From Amycolatopsis cihanbeyliensis (lineage in GTDB: Bacteria > Actinomycetota > Actinomycetes > Mycobacteriales > Pseudonocardiaceae): 64,000 nt of DNA. The stretch lies in assembly GCF_006715045.1 (NCBI RefSeq), contig NZ_VFML01000001.1, positions 1,332,501-1,396,500 on the forward strand. Reading direction: 5' to 3'. Within the stretch, counting starts at the first letter, position 1. Every line of letters begins with the position of its first letter. A program made the position numbers and the translations under genes. A model generated the notes under the pieces. The model saw nothing but the letters and a program-made list of their open reading frames with translations, did no database searches and was not told where the DNA came from. Positions 1 through 14,753 of this stretch are shown piece by piece.

Positions 1-45
1 CCCGAAACCCCAGGTCAGACCCTGCTTCCGGCCCGGAAACCCGGA

Positions 46-1320
46 TCAGCCGAGCAGCTTCACCCCGGCCGTGCTGCGCTTGCCCCGGCGCACGACGAGC
101 CAGCGCCCATGCAACGCGTCGCCGGCGGCGGGCCGCCAGTCGTCCCCGGCGATCTTCAGGTTGTTCACGTACGCGCCGCCTTCCTTCACGGCGCGCCGGG
201 CCGCGCCCTTGCTTTCCACCAAGCCGCTCGCCAGCAGCAGGTCCACGATGGTCGGCTCGTCGGACATCCGCACCTCCCCGGTGGGCACCTCGGCCATCGC
301 GGCGTCCAGGGTCGCCGGTTCCAACTCGGCCAGCTCTCCCCTGCCGAACAACGCCTGGCTGGCGGCGATCACCTGCCGGGTCTGTTCCGGGCCGTGCACC
401 AGGTCGGTGAGTTCCTGGGCGAGCCTGCGCTGGGCGAGCCGTGCGGCCGGCCGTTCCGCGGTCGCGGTCTCCAGCTCGGCCACCTCGTCCCTGCCGAGGA
501 AGGTCAGCATCCGCAGGCACGGGACCACCTCGGCATCACCGAGGTTGACGAAGTACTGGTACCAGGCATACGGCGAGGTCAGCTCCGGGTCCAGCCACAC
601 GTTGCCGCCGCCGGTGGACTTGCCGAGCTTGCGGCCCTCGGCATCGGTGAGCAGCGGCGCGGTCAACGCGTGCACCTGCGCGCCGTGCACCCGCCGGATC
701 AGGTCCACCCCGGCCAGGATATTGCCCCACTGGTCGGAGCCGCCGATCTGCAGTCGGACCCCGTGGCGCTCGAAGAGCTCCCGGTAGTCGTTGGCCTGCA
801 GCAGCATGTAGCTGAACTCGGTGTAGGAGATGCCCTCGCCTTCCAGCCTCCGCTTGACCGTGTCCCGCGCCAGCATGGTGTTGATCGAGAAGTGCTTGCC
901 GACGTCCCGCAGGAAGGAGGTCACCGGCATCCGACCGATCCAGTCCAGGTTGTTCACCTCGATCGGCGGAACCGTCGGGTGGTCGAAGTCGACGAAGCGG
1001 GCGAGCTGTCCACGCAGCCTTCCCGCCCACTCCCGGACGGTGTCCTCTGAGTTCAGCGTGCGCTCGCCCACGTCCCGGGGGTCCCCGATCAGCCCGGTAC
1101 CGCCGCCGGCGAGTAACACCGGCCGGTGGCCGGCATCCTGGAACCGGCGTAGCACCAGCATCTGCACCAGGTGACCGGCGTGCAGGCTGGGTGCGGTCGG
1201 GTCGAAGCCGGCATAGACGGTGAGCGGCCCGTCGTCGAGGTCACGCCGCAGCGCCTCCAGATCGGTGGACTGCGCGATCAGCCCGCGCCAGGACAGTTCG
1301 TCAAGGATGTGCTCGCTCAC
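46..1320 (-). CDS. tyrS: Tyrosyl-tRNA synthetase
   Basis: Class I aminoacyl-tRNA synthetase that charges tRNA-Tyr with tyrosine in the cytoplasm. The HIGH-type motif is HAGH (residues 47-50) and the KMSKS-type loop is KLGKS (about 231-235). An S4 RNA-binding domain closes the protein ([20 protein letters not shown] region). At 424 aa it has the usual bacterial length. I chose the GTG at 1318-1320 because GGTGGGGGA lies about 9 nt upstream of it; the in-frame ATG at 1336-1338 lies inside that ribosome-binding site. It follows the methylpurine glycosylase gene by 22 bases and probably reads through from the arginine operon. Family assignment is secure. Confidence 0.97.
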   Translation of the reverse strand: MSEHILDELSWRGLIAQSTDLEALRRDLDDGPLTVYAGFDPTAPSLHAGHLVQMLVLRRFQDAGHRPVLLAGGGTGLIGDPRDVGERTLNSEDTVREWAGRLRGQLARFVDFDHPTVPPIEVNNLDWIGRMPVTSFLRDVGKHFSINTMLARDTVKRRLEGEGISYTEFSYMLLQANDYRELFERHGVRLQIGGSDQWGNILAGVDLIRRVHGAQVHALTAPLLTDAEGRKLGKSTGGGNVWLDPELTSPYAWYQYFVNLGDAEVVPCLRMLTFLGRDEVAELETATAERPAARLAQRRLAQELTDLVHGPEQTRQVIAASQALFGRGELAELEPATLDAAMAEVPTGEVRMSDEPTIVDLLLASGLVESKGAARRAVKEGGAYVNNLKIAGDDWRPAAGDALHGRWLVVRRGKRSTAGVKLLG

Positions 1321-1342
1321 GCATCGATATTCCCCCACCAGG

Positions 1343-1981
1343 TCAACCGACTTGTCGCCGGGGCCGAGCCCGGCCGGCGCGGCGGTAGGCCGACACCGAG
1401 GGCGATCCGGCCAGCCAGAACCGCCAGGGAACGTCCATGGCCGCCGCCACCCCGACCCGTGGCCCGCTGCGGATCTCCGCCGCGGGCACCGGTGGCCCGG
1501 CGAGCAGCCGGATCGGTGAGTCCGGACCGGTCAGATCGATGCCGTTGTGCTCCCGGCCGAGGCCGAGCACCGAGGTGAGGACGGCCGGACCACTGGCGAA
1601 CTCGCCCTTGCCCTTCGCCGTGGGCCTGCGGGAACGCGCCAGCTCGGAGCCGTCGACGACCTCGCCCGCGCGCAGCAGCACGGCACCCGCCTCGCCCTCG
1701 GTGGTCGCCACCACATTGGCGCAGAAGTGCATCCCGTACACGAAATAGACGTACAGATGACCGGCGGGACCCCACATCACCTCGTTGCGTGGGGTCCGGC
1801 CGCGGTAGCAGTGCGAGGCCGGGTCATCCCGACCCCGGTAGGCCTCGACCTCGGTCAGCCGCAGCCGCACCTCGCCGTCGGCCAGGCGCGACTCCAGCAC
1901 GCAGCCGAGCAGGCGGATGGCCAGCTCGACCGGGTCGCGGGCGAGCTCGTCCCTGGTGAAGACCTGTTCGCGGGGTCCGAT
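1343..1981 (-). CDS. mpg: 3-methyladenine (methylpurine) DNA glycosylase, AAG/Mpg family, probable ATC start
   Basis: Excises alkylated purines in base-excision repair. AAG-family landmarks are present: [19 protein letters not shown] with the active-site [27 protein letters not shown], and SGPRVGV near the C-terminus. The reading frame is open back to the argH stop codon (TAA at 1994-1996) and contains the conserved N-terminal stretch [15 protein letters not shown]. There is no ATG, GTG or TTG between that stop and the GTG at 1898-1900, which would remove the conserved stretch. An AAAGGAG at 1989-1995 stands 7 nt before an ATC codon (1979-1981), so I place the start there, giving 212 aa. The family is secure and the start codon is inferred. 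Confidence 0.82.
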   Translation of the reverse strand: MGPREQVFTRDELARDPVELAIRLLGCVLESRLADGEVRLRLTEVEAYRGRDDPASHCYRGRTPRNEVMWGPAGHLYVYFVYGMHFCANVVATTEGEAGAVLLRAGEVVDGSELARSRRPTAKGKGEFASGPAVLTSVLGLGREHNGIDLTGPDSPIRLLAGPPVPAAEIRSGPRVGVAAAMDVPWRFWLAGSPSVSAYRRAGRARPRRQVG

Positions 1982-1993
1982 CCGGCGACTCCT

Positions 1994-3481
<1,488 letters not shown>

Positions 3482-4681
3482 CTAGGCCTTCTGGTCGCGC
3501 TTGGCCGCGATCTTGCTGGGCAGACCCCACAGCTGGACGAAGCCCTTGGCCAGGGACTGGTCGAAGGTGTCGCCCTCGTCGTAGGTGGCCAGGTTGAAAT
3601 CGTAGAGCGACTGCTCGCTGCGCCTGCCGTTGACGGTGACGTTGCCGCCGTGCAACGCCATCCTGATGTCGCCGGAGACATGGTCCTGGGTGGTACCGAC
3701 GAACCCGTCCAGCGCCTCCTTGAGCGGGGAGAACCAGAGGCCGTCGTAGACCAGCTCGCCCCAGCGCTGCTCCACCTGCCGCTTGAACCGGGCCAGGTCA
3801 CGCTCCACCGTGACGTTCTCCAGCTCCTGGTGCGCGGTGATCAGCGCAATCGCGCCCGGCGCCTCGTACACCTCGCGGCTCTTGATGCCGACGAGCCGGT
3901 CCTCCACCATGTCCAGCCGCCCGATCCCGTGCGCGCCGGCCCGTCGGTTGAGCTGCTGGATGGCCTCCAGCATGGTGACGGTCTCGCCGTCGATGGCCAC
4001 CGGAACGCCCCTGTCGAAGGTGATGACCACCTCGTCCGGCGCCTGCCAGTGCACCGTCGGGTCCTCGGTGTAGGAGTAGACGTCCTTGGTCGGGGCGTTC
4101 CACAGGTCCTCGAGGAAGCCGGTCTCCACCGCGCGGCCCCACACGTTCTGGTCGACCGAGAACGGGGACTTCTTGGTGACGTCGATCGGCAGGTCGCGCT
4201 CCTCCGCGTAGGCGATGGCCTTCTCCCTGGTCCAGGCGAAGTCCCGGACCGGAGCGATCACCTTGAGGTCCGGGGCGAGCGCGCCCACACCGACCTCGAA
4301 CCGCACCTGGTCGTTGCCCTTGCCGGTGCAGCCGTGCGCCACCGTGGAGGCACCGTGGTACTTGGCGGCCTCGGCGAGATGCTTGACGATCACCGGCCGG
4401 GACAGCGCCGAGACCAGCGGGTAGCGGTCCATGTAGAGCGCGTTGGCCCGTAGCGCGGGCAGGCAGTACTGGTCGGCGAACTCGTCGCGCGCGTCGGCGA
4501 CCACCGCCTCCACCGCGCCGCAGTCGAGCGCACGCTTGCGGATGGTCTCCAGGTCTTCGCCGCCCTGCCCGAGGTCGACGGCCACCGCCACCACCTCGGC
4601 CCCGGTCTCCTCGGCGATCCAGCCGATCGCCACGGAGGTGTCCAGCCCACCCGAGTAGGCGAGCACGATCCGCTCAGTCAC
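3482..4681 (-). CDS. argG: Argininosuccinate synthase
   Basis: ATP-dependent ligation of citrulline and aspartate. The N-type ATP pyrophosphatase motif [10 protein letters not shown] lies at the very N-terminus, followed by [12 protein letters not shown] and [15 protein letters not shown], all characteristic. The product is 399 aa. The GTG at 4679-4681 is chosen over the in-frame ATG at 4703-4705 because AAGGAG sits 6 nt before the GTG and the ATG version would overlap argR. The argR stop codon ends 1 nt before this GTG, so the two are tightly coupled. Confidence 0.97.
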   Translation of the reverse strand: MTERIVLAYSGGLDTSVAIGWIAEETGAEVVAVAVDLGQGGEDLETIRKRALDCGAVEAVVADARDEFADQYCLPALRANALYMDRYPLVSALSRPVIVKHLAEAAKYHGASTVAHGCTGKGNDQVRFEVGVGALAPDLKVIAPVRDFAWTREKAIAYAEERDLPIDVTKKSPFSVDQNVWGRAVETGFLEDLWNAPTKDVYSYTEDPTVHWQAPDEVVITFDRGVPVAIDGETVTMLEAIQQLNRRAGAHGIGRLDMVEDRLVGIKSREVYEAPGAIALITAHQELENVTVERDLARFKRQVEQRWGELVYDGLWFSPLKEALDGFVGTTQDHVSGDIRMALHGGNVTVNGRRSEQSLYDFNLATYDEGDTFDQSLAKGFVQLWGLPSKIAAKRDQKA

Positions 4682-4682
4682 C

Positions 4683-7319
<2,637 letters not shown>

Positions 7320-7323
<4 letters not shown>

Positions 7324-8240
7324 GGCGAATCCTCCTCCGGCAGCACCATGGTGCCGATCCCCTCGGATGTGAACACTTCCAACAACACCGAATGGGCCAG
7401 TCGCCCGTCGATGACGTGCGCCCGGCGCACCCCGCCCCGTATCGCGCGCACGCAGGCCTCCATCTTCGGGATCATGCCGCTGGACAGCGAGGGCAGCAGC
7501 TCCTCCAGCTTGTCCACCCGAATTCGGTTGATCAGCGAGGATCGGTCCGGCCAGTTCGCGTAGAGCCCCTCGATATCGGTGAGTACCACGAGCTTCTCCG
7601 CGCCGAGCGCCGCGGCCAGCGCGCCCGCCGCCGTGTCCGCGTTGACGTTGTGCACCACCCCGTCGACATCGGGCGCGACCGTGGACACCACCGGGATGCG
7701 GCCGGCGTTCACGATGTCCAGCACGGCGTCCGGGTTCACCCCGACGACCTCGCCGACCAGCCCGATGTCCACCGCCTCCCCGTCCACGACGGCCTGCTTG
7801 CGTTGCGCGGTGAACAGGTGCGCGTCCTCACCGGAGATCCCCACGGCGTACGGGCCGTGCGCGTTGATCAGACCGACCAGCTCGCGGCTGACCTGCCCGA
7901 CCAGCACCATGCGCACCACATCCATGGTCTCCGGGGTGGTGACGCGCAGCCCGCCGCGGAACTCGCCCTCGATGCCGAGTCGGTCCAGCATCGTGGTGAT
8001 CTGCGGGCCGCCGCCGTGCACCACGACCGGGTGCAGCCCCGCCAGCCGCAGGAACACCATGTCCTGGGCGAACGCCGCCTTCAGCTCCTCGTCCACCATG
8101 GCGTTGCCGCCGTACTTGAGCACGACGACCGCGCCGTGGAACCGCTGCAGCCAGGGCAGCGCCTCCACCAGCACACCCGCCTTCTCGGCCGCCGTCGCCA
8201 GCCGCTCCCGCGGCGGCACGATCGCTTCCGCCGGGCTCAT
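7320..8240 (-). CDS. argB: Acetylglutamate kinase
   Basis: Phosphorylates N-acetylglutamate, usually the arginine-feedback-controlled step. Amino-acid-kinase motifs VLKYGGNAM and [13 protein letters not shown] are near the N-terminus, and [15 protein letters not shown] is near the C-terminal third. The 306-aa product starts at the ATG at 8240, which overlaps the argJ stop (ATGA). A longer upstream extension of this frame runs through argJ and is not coding. Confidence 0.96.
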
Positions 8241-9414
8241 GAGGAGTACGCGCTGTTCTCGTCGACGTAGCCGTGCGAGAGGTCGGTGGTGAGGATGGTC
8301 GCCTCCGCCGCGCCCACACCGAGGTCGATGACGATCTCGACCTCCTTGCCGGACAGGTCGGCCGCGGAGCGGTCCGCGGCCGCGCCACCGGCGGAGCACA
8401 GCGTCACCCCGTTGATGTGGATGGACAGCGTCGCCGGATCGACCCGCGCACCGCAGCGACCGGCCGCCATGGCGATCCGCCCCCAGTTCGGGTCCGAGCC
8501 GAACAGCGCGGTCTTGACCAGGTTGTCCTCGGCGACGGTGCGGCCGACCGTGATCGCGTCGGCCTCGCTGGCGGCGCCCCGGACCACGATGTCGATCTCC
8601 TTGGTCACGCCCTCGGCGTCGGCGCGCAGCTGGTGCACGAGATCGAGGCTCACCGCGGTGAGCGCCTCGGTGAACTCCCGCTCGTCCGGCGTGATCCCGC
8701 TCGTGCCGGAGGACAGCAGCAGCACCGTGTCGTTGGTGGAGGTGCCGCCGTCCACATCGAGCCGATCGAAGGTGACCCGGGTCGCGGCGCGCAGCGCGGT
8801 GTCCAGTACCTCGCCGGTGAGCACCGCGTCGGTGGTGAGCACCGCGAGCATCGTCGCCAGGTTCGGGGCCAGCATCCCCGCGCCCTTGGCGAACCCGCCG
8901 ACGCTCCAGCCGCTCGCGCGCGCGGCCGCCTGCTTGGCATGGGTGTCGGTGGTCAGCACGGCGCCCGCGGCCGCGAGGCCGGCGGTGGCCGTCGTATCGA
9001 GCCTGCTCATCGCACAGTCCACACCGGAAAGGACGGCGTCCATCGGTAGCCGTTCGCCGATCAGTCCGGTCGAGCAGACGGCGACCTCGATCGCACCGGT
9101 GTCCAGGCGGTCGGCGACCTTCTCCGCGGTCGCGTGGGTGTCCTGGAACCCGCCGGGACCGGTGGCGGCGTTGGCTCCGCCGGAGTTCAGCACCACGGCG
9201 CGCAACCTGCGGTGCCGCAGCACCTCCTGCGACCACAGCACGGGCGCGGCCTTCACCGCGTTGGTGGTGAACACACCCGCCGCGGTGAACTCCGGACCGT
9301 CGTTCACCACGAGGGCGAGGTCGGGACCACCCGAACTCTTGATGCCCGCGGCGACACCGGCCGCGCGGAAACCGCTGGGAGCGGTGACCCCCGTGTCCCG
9401 GTCGACCCGAATGC

Positions 9415-9418
<4 letters not shown>
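8237..9418 (-). CDS. argJ: Bifunctional glutamate N-acetyltransferase / ornithine acetyltransferase
   Basis: Transfers acetyl from N-acetylornithine to glutamate, closing the cyclic arginine pathway. It belongs to the self-cleaving ArgJ family. The cleavage site is expected before Thr189 in [22 protein letters not shown] and KGAGMLAPN are family motifs. The 393-aa protein starts at the ATG at 9418, which overlaps the stop of a small coupled ORF. AAGGAG lies 8 nt upstream. Confidence 0.96.
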
Positions 9419-10589
<1,171 letters not shown>

Positions 10590-11144
10590 TCAGGCGCGCT
10601 CGCGCCGCCACCCCCGCGGGTAGTCGAGGACCAGTTCGTGCTCGTCCATCGGCAGGTCGGCGCGGAACCCCGCGGACTCGTACCGGTAGGTCTCGCGGCC
10701 ATCGGCGGCGTCCAGCCTGGTGTAGCGCTGCGCGGAGACCGACAGCTCCAGCTCCGGCACCCTGATGTACAGCACACGCAGGTCGGCGGCCTGGTGCGGG
10801 CGCAGGCCGAGCCGGCGGACGGGAAGGGTGTTGGTGAACGGCGTGCTCGAGATGTCCACGTCGAGACAGCCGGTGAGCTCCGGCATCGGCACGCCGGTCT
10901 CGTCCTGCCAGGCACCCAGGCCGTCACCCGACACGGCGAGCCTGCGCACGGCATGCTGGCGGGCGATCTCCACCTCCACCCAGGTCGTGGCGCCCTCAGC
11001 CGCGGTCTCGATCCGGTAGCTGATCCGCGCCGCCCCGTCCGGGAACGCCACCACCGCGTTGCTGTCCACACGCAGCCCTTCGTGGTCCGACCAGCGCACG
11101 TGTTCGACGCCCGGCCAGTCGAGTGAACTCCACGCGACCTCCAT
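10590..11144 (-). CDS. Putative glycolipid-binding domain protein
   Basis: A soluble protein of 184 aa rich in beta-strand-like segments, beginning MEVAWSSLDWPGVEHVRW and containing YRIETAAEGATTWVEVEI and the family-like tail LPMDEHELVLDYPRGW. This matches my recollection of the putative glycolipid-binding family (Glycolipid_bind, formerly DUF1089). No enzymatic role is known to me. ATG 11144 is chosen over ATG 11159 because GGAGGTGG lies just upstream of it. Divergent from the CGNR regulator. Confidence 0.7.
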   Translation of the reverse strand: MEVAWSSLDWPGVEHVRWSDHEGLRVDSNAVVAFPDGAARISYRIETAAEGATTWVEVEIARQHAVRRLAVSGDGLGAWQDETGVPMPELTGCLDVDISSTPFTNTLPVRRLGLRPHQAADLRVLYIRVPELELSVSAQRYTRLDAADGRETYRYESAGFRADLPMDEHELVLDYPRGWRRERA

Positions 11145-11174
11145 ACCCCACCTCCGCATGTTAACCGTCTATTG

Positions 11175-11206
11175 AGTTAGCAAGTTAGCATAGAAACCGC
11201 TAAACT
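11175..11206. promoter_or_regulatory. Operator-like repeats and leaderless promoter before the CGNR gene
   Basis: AGTTAGCA occurs twice in tandem (11175-11182, 11183-11190), and a third, inverted copy with one inserted base, GCTAAACT, lies at 11199-11206. The same third copy supplies a -10 element, TAAACT (11201-11206), ending 6 nt before the ATG of the regulator. The layout suggests autoregulation by the downstream zinc-finger protein; this is inference. Confidence 0.5.
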
Positions 11207-11212
11207 GGGTGA

Positions 11213-11734
11213 ATGGTCAACGCGGAGGGGCACCGGCAGGCCGCGCCCGGGGACCTCGAGCGGGTGCGGGAGTTGCTGAACACCTGGCTGGTCCCCAACG
11301 ACACGCGCGTGCCCGCCGACAACCTCACCGAGTTCTGCGCCGCACACGGGCTCGGCAAGGCGGAGACGAGCACCATCCGCGCGCTGCGCCGGGACCTGCG
11401 TGCCGCGATCGAGCAACCGGCGGCCGCGGACGAACTGATCTCCGGCTGGAGCGCGAGAACCGCGATGCGCCCGGTACTCGAGGAGGGGCGGCTGGCCTTC
11501 GCCCACGACGGCGGGCCCGCGGGGGACCTGCTCGCGACGGTGCTCTCCGCGGCGGCGGACGGCCGGCTACGCAGGCTGAAGGCGTGTCCCGACTGCCGGT
11601 GGGTGTTCTACGACCACACGCGCAACGGCAGTAAGCGGTGGTGCCTGATGTACGCGGGCGGGCCGGAAGGGCGGGCCTGCGGCACCATCGCCAAGGTGCG
11701 CAGGCACCGTGAACGCAGCTCGGGAACCTCCTGA
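11213..11734 (+). CDS. CGNR zinc-finger protein (ABATE-domain regulator)
   Basis: Probable DNA-binding regulator of 173 aa. The C-terminal quarter has the CGNR zinc finger: CPDCRWVFYDHTRNGSKRWC followed by a second cysteine region (GRACGTIAKVRRHR) and a basic tail. The N-terminal two thirds resemble the stress-related ABATE domain (LLNTWLVPNDTRVPADNL). There is no Shine-Dalgarno sequence; TAAACT ends 6 nt before the ATG, suggesting leaderless translation. Divergent from the glycolipid-binding gene. Confidence 0.85.
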   Translation: MVNAEGHRQAAPGDLERVRELLNTWLVPNDTRVPADNLTEFCAAHGLGKAETSTIRALRRDLRAAIEQPAAADELISGWSARTAMRPVLEEGRLAFAHDGGPAGDLLATVLSAAADGRLRRLKACPDCRWVFYDHTRNGSKRWCLMYAGGPEGRACGTIAKVRRHRERSSGTS

Positions 11735-11756
11735 CGGCGCGGTCATCTCGCGACGG

Positions 11757-11779
11757 GTGTCGGACCCCCGGTCTAGCGT
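11757..11779 (+). promoter_or_regulatory. PafBC-like (RecA-independent SOS) promoter for the DUF4240-AlkD pair
   Basis: GTGTCGGAC (11757-11765), an 8-nt spacer and TAGCGT (11774-11779) follow the architecture TTGTCRGTG-N8-TAnnnT of PafBC-controlled promoters. The TGTCGG core, the exact spacer and the -10 fit, while the outer three positions (T1, T8, G9) differ. The start codon lies 34 nt further on, with a GAGGGGGA ribosome-binding site. Confidence 0.5.
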
Positions 11780-11813
11780 GCTGTTCGTCACACCTACGAC
11801 CCGAGGGGGAACG

Positions 11814-12458
11814 ATGAGGGAACACCACGTCTGGCGCCTGATCCGGCAGGCCAGGCGAGACACCCGCGACCACCTGGCCGGCACCCGGGACCGGCACAGC
11901 TGCCTGCCCACCGTTTCCGGCTGGACGGCACTGTCCTTCCTGGGCAAGTCGCTCCAGGACAGACCGCTGGCCGACGTGGTCGCCTTCCAGCACCTGCTGA
12001 TCCGGATCCACCGCCGCGCCTACCGGTGGGATCTGTGGCTGGCGTTCGGGATCGCGCTCGGCGGAGCCGACGAGGACCGCTTCGACGACTGCATCTGCTG
12101 GCTGGTCCTGCGGGGCAGACGCGCCTTCGCCCGCGTGCTGATCGATCCGGACACCCTCGCCGGGATGGACCTCGGTCCCATGGAGGTGTCCGGCTCGGGC
12201 GGTCTGGCCACCCTGACGCACGAGGTGCTCGTCCCCGGCGGAGGCGAGGCCCTCAGCCGGTGGCAGGACGAGTGGCTGCACGATGTGGTGGGCAGCATCC
12301 CGCCGGCCGGGCCGCCACTCGGTGACCCGCCGCCGCAGGACCTGGCGGCGGCGCGGCGGCGGTTCCCGAAACTGGCCGCCCGCCACCTGCCGCCGGAACA
12401 GGCCGACCCCATCGGCCCGCTGATCCGGCACGACTTCCCGGTCGGGCGCGCCCGATGA
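11814..12458 (+). CDS. DUF4240 domain protein
   Basis: A protein of 214 aa with the DUF4240 pattern: N-terminal HVWRLIRQARRD, then FQHLLIRIHRRAYRWDLWLAFGI, a Gly-rich turn GGADEDRFDDCICWLVLRGR and VLIDPDTLAGMD. The function of the domain is unknown. The ATG at 11814 is preceded by GAGGGGGA; an upstream in-frame ATG at 11709 would overlap the CGNR gene and adds no conserved sequence. It overlaps the alkD-like gene by ATGA and shares its promoter, which resembles a DNA-damage promoter. Confidence 0.8.
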   Translation: MREHHVWRLIRQARRDTRDHLAGTRDRHSCLPTVSGWTALSFLGKSLQDRPLADVVAFQHLLIRIHRRAYRWDLWLAFGIALGGADEDRFDDCICWLVLRGRRAFARVLIDPDTLAGMDLGPMEVSGSGGLATLTHEVLVPGGGEALSRWQDEWLHDVVGSIPPAGPPLGDPPPQDLAAARRRFPKLAARHLPPEQADPIGPLIRHDFPVGRAR

Positions 12459-13153
12459 GCCTGATCGAGGCGGTGCGCACCGGGCTGGCCGACCTGGCTG
12501 ACCCGGCGAAGGCACCGGCCATGCGCGCGTACATGAAGTCCGAGCTGCCGTTTCGCGGGGTGGCCAAGCCGGCCCGGCAGCGGCTGGGCCGGCAGGTGTT
12601 CGCCGAGCACCCGCTGCCGGATGTCGAGACGTGGACGGCCACCGTACTCGAGCTCTGGCGCGGTGCGCGGTACCGCGAGGAACGGTACCTGGCGCTGGAC
12701 CTGACCGGCCACCGTTCCTACTCCGCTTGGCAGGGACCGGAGTTGCTGCCGCTGTACGAGGAACTGATCGTCACCGGCGCGTGGTGGGACTTCGTGGACG
12801 AGATCGCGGCCCACCGCGTGGGTCCCATCCTGCGTGCGTCGCCCGAAGCGGTCGACCCGGTGCTCCGCGACTGGGCGAACGGGGTCGACCGGTGGAAACG
12901 CCGCGGCGCGGTGATCTGCCAGCTCGGATCCAAAAAGGACACCAGGACCAGGCTGCTGGAGTACTGCGTCGAGGCGAACATCGACGATCCCGACTTCTTC
13001 CTCCGCAAGGGCATCGGCTGGGCGCTGCGCCAGTACGCGCGGGTGGATCCGGATTGGGTGCGCGCCTTCGTCCGCACCCATCCCGGCTTGTCCCCGCTGT
13101 CCCGGCGGGAGGCGCTCAGACATCTGGAGGGGAACGATGGAGCACACCCGTAG
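12455..13153 (+). CDS. DNA alkylation repair enzyme, AlkD family
   Basis: HEAT-like-repeat DNA glycosylase of the AlkC/AlkD superfamily, which removes bulky or positively charged alkylated bases. Recognisable segments: MRAYMKSELPFRGVAKPARQ near the N-terminus, REERYLALDL, WWDFVDEIAAHRVG (the Trp/Asp active-site region), WKRRGAVICQL and DFFLRKGIGWALRQYARVDP. 232 aa is normal. Coupled to the DUF4240 gene by an ATGA overlap. Confidence 0.9.
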   Translation: MSLIEAVRTGLADLADPAKAPAMRAYMKSELPFRGVAKPARQRLGRQVFAEHPLPDVETWTATVLELWRGARYREERYLALDLTGHRSYSAWQGPELLPLYEELIVTGAWWDFVDEIAAHRVGPILRASPEAVDPVLRDWANGVDRWKRRGAVICQLGSKKDTRTRLLEYCVEANIDDPDFFLRKGIGWALRQYARVDPDWVRAFVRTHPGLSPLSRREALRHLEGNDGAHP

Positions 13154-13357
13154 GAGGGTCACGCGGCGGAGGCGGCGACGCGTGCCTGCCATCGAGTGTC
13201 GCTGGCCGGGCGCGCCGCGAACGGTGGAACTCCTCGGCTACCGGCCGCGGCACCCTTCCTGCCGTTCGGCACACCCGTCCCGCACGCCCGGGTCGCGACC
13301 GAACGCGTCGAGCCGCTGGGGTCTGCCGAGCCCTGACCGGACGGCTACGCTCGCGTC

Positions 13358-13786
13358 ATGCTCGATGCCTGGGAGCCGACGGCGGCCGGCGTGCTGCGGC
13401 TGCCCTCCGGCCGGCTCGTTCGCGGCCGGGGGCTCCGCCGCCCGCTTCCGGCGGGCCCGGAGCCCACCTTCGCGCTGTACCTTCTTGGCCACGAGCCTCC
13501 TCCGGTGACCTGGGAGACCAGGTGGCTGCGCTGGCCGGACTTCCGGTTGCCCGCCGACCACGAAGCCACCGCGGCGGCACTGCGCGAAGCATGGGCACGC
13601 GCCGAAGACGACCGCGTGGAGATCGCCTGCGCCGGCGGGCACGGCCGGACCGGCACGGCACTGGCCTGCCTCGCGGTGCTGGACGGCGTGCCGGGTCGCG
13701 AGGCGGTCGGCTACGTCCGGAAGCACTACACGCGGCGCGCCGTCGAGACGCCCTGGCAACGCCGGTTCGTCAACCGCTTCCGCTAG
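13358..13786 (+). CDS. Protein-tyrosine-phosphatase-fold protein
   Basis: A small cytoplasmic protein of 142 aa with a cysteine phosphatase loop CAGGHGRTG (CX5R) near residue 87 and downstream helices typical of dual-specificity-like phosphatases (ALACLAVLDGVPGREAVGYVRKHY). The general-acid aspartate could be WPDFRLP. Substrate unknown. TACGCT (13346-13351) ends 6 nt before the ATG, so it is probably leaderless. The 204-bp gap upstream (13154-13357) holds nothing else I recognise. Confidence 0.8.
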   Translation: MLDAWEPTAAGVLRLPSGRLVRGRGLRRPLPAGPEPTFALYLLGHEPPPVTWETRWLRWPDFRLPADHEATAAALREAWARAEDDRVEIACAGGHGRTGTALACLAVLDGVPGREAVGYVRKHYTRRAVETPWQRRFVNRFR

Positions 13787-13809
13787 CAGGCACCTTCTTC
13801 CCCAGCTCC

Positions 13810-14676
13810 TTAGGTCCGCCGCTGCGCCGTGTGCCCCACGATCGCGGATACCGCGGTGTCCCACAGCGGGCGCGGGGGCATCTCGTGTCCCATTCCGTGC
13901 AGCGGGACGAACGTGGCCCCCGGGATCTCGGCGGCGAGCGCCTCGCCGTGGCCGAGCGGGAAGAGCGGATCGTCGGTGCCGTGCAACACCAAGGTCGGCA
14001 GGGTGATGTCGGCCAGCCGGAACCGGTCCGTCGAGCCGCCGTCGATGACCCAGTGGTTCGTCACGCTCGCCGCGATGTCCCGGGTGCGGTCGACCACGAC
14101 GGTCGCCGTCCGGCGTGCCCGCTGCTCGTCGAAACCGAGCGAACCGGCGAAGGGGCGTTCGGCCTCGACGAGATAGTCGATCACGGCCGAACGATCGTCC
14201 CAGGCCGGTTCCGGAGCGGGATTCTCGAACACGGCACGGATTCGCGGCTCGCTCGGGGGCAGGCTCCTCCGCTCGGAACACTCCCCCGCCGGGCTGGTGG
14301 CGATCAGGGTGAGCGTGAGCAGCCGTTCGGCCCGCCGGGCCGCCAGGTACTGCGCGAGCCCGCCGCCCATGGAAATCCCGACGAGGTGGGCGCGGTCGAT
14401 GCCCAGCGCGTCGAGGATCCGCACCGGGTCGGTGGCCAGGTCGTCACCGGAGTACGAGGGCGCGCCCACGGGCGAGGTCGAGGACCCGCCGGTGTCGCGG
14501 TGGTCGTACCGGATCACGAACCGGCCCTCGCCGGCGAGTCGCGCGCAGAACGCGGGCTCCCACTGGTCCATGGATCCGGCGGCGCCGCTGATCAGCAGCA
14601 GCGCCGGATCGGCGGGATCCCCGAAGGTCTCCAGGCACAGTTCGACGCCATCGGTACGCACGGTTCGCTGAGTCAT
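13810..14676 (-). CDS. Alpha/beta-fold hydrolase
   Basis: A soluble hydrolase of 288 aa with a nucleophile elbow GISMGGG, HDR-type loop RYDHRDTGGSS and a C-terminal catalytic Asp/His region (HGTDDPLFPLGHGEALA, HGMGHEMP). It resembles the broad carboxylesterase / proline-iminopeptidase-like group; the substrate cannot be deduced. It converges with the phosphatase gene and lies 77 nt downstream of pheT on the same strand. Confidence 0.85.
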   Translation of the reverse strand: MTQRTVRTDGVELCLETFGDPADPALLLISGAAGSMDQWEPAFCARLAGEGRFVIRYDHRDTGGSSTSPVGAPSYSGDDLATDPVRILDALGIDRAHLVGISMGGGLAQYLAARRAERLLTLTLIATSPAGECSERRSLPPSEPRIRAVFENPAPEPAWDDRSAVIDYLVEAERPFAGSLGFDEQRARRTATVVVDRTRDIAASVTNHWVIDGGSTDRFRLADITLPTLVLHGTDDPLFPLGHGEALAAEIPGATFVPLHGMGHEMPPRPLWDTAVSAIVGHTAQRRT

Positions 14677-14753
14677 ACACCATCAGACCTCTCCAGCGCG
14701 AAAAACTCATCGGTACCGGCGGCACGACGAGGACGGCACGGACGGCCGGGCGC

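Noticed and set aside
1343..1900. GTG at 1900 as start of the glycosylase gene
   Set aside because: It has no ribosome-binding site and removes the conserved [11 protein letters not shown] segment that is encoded in frame upstream.
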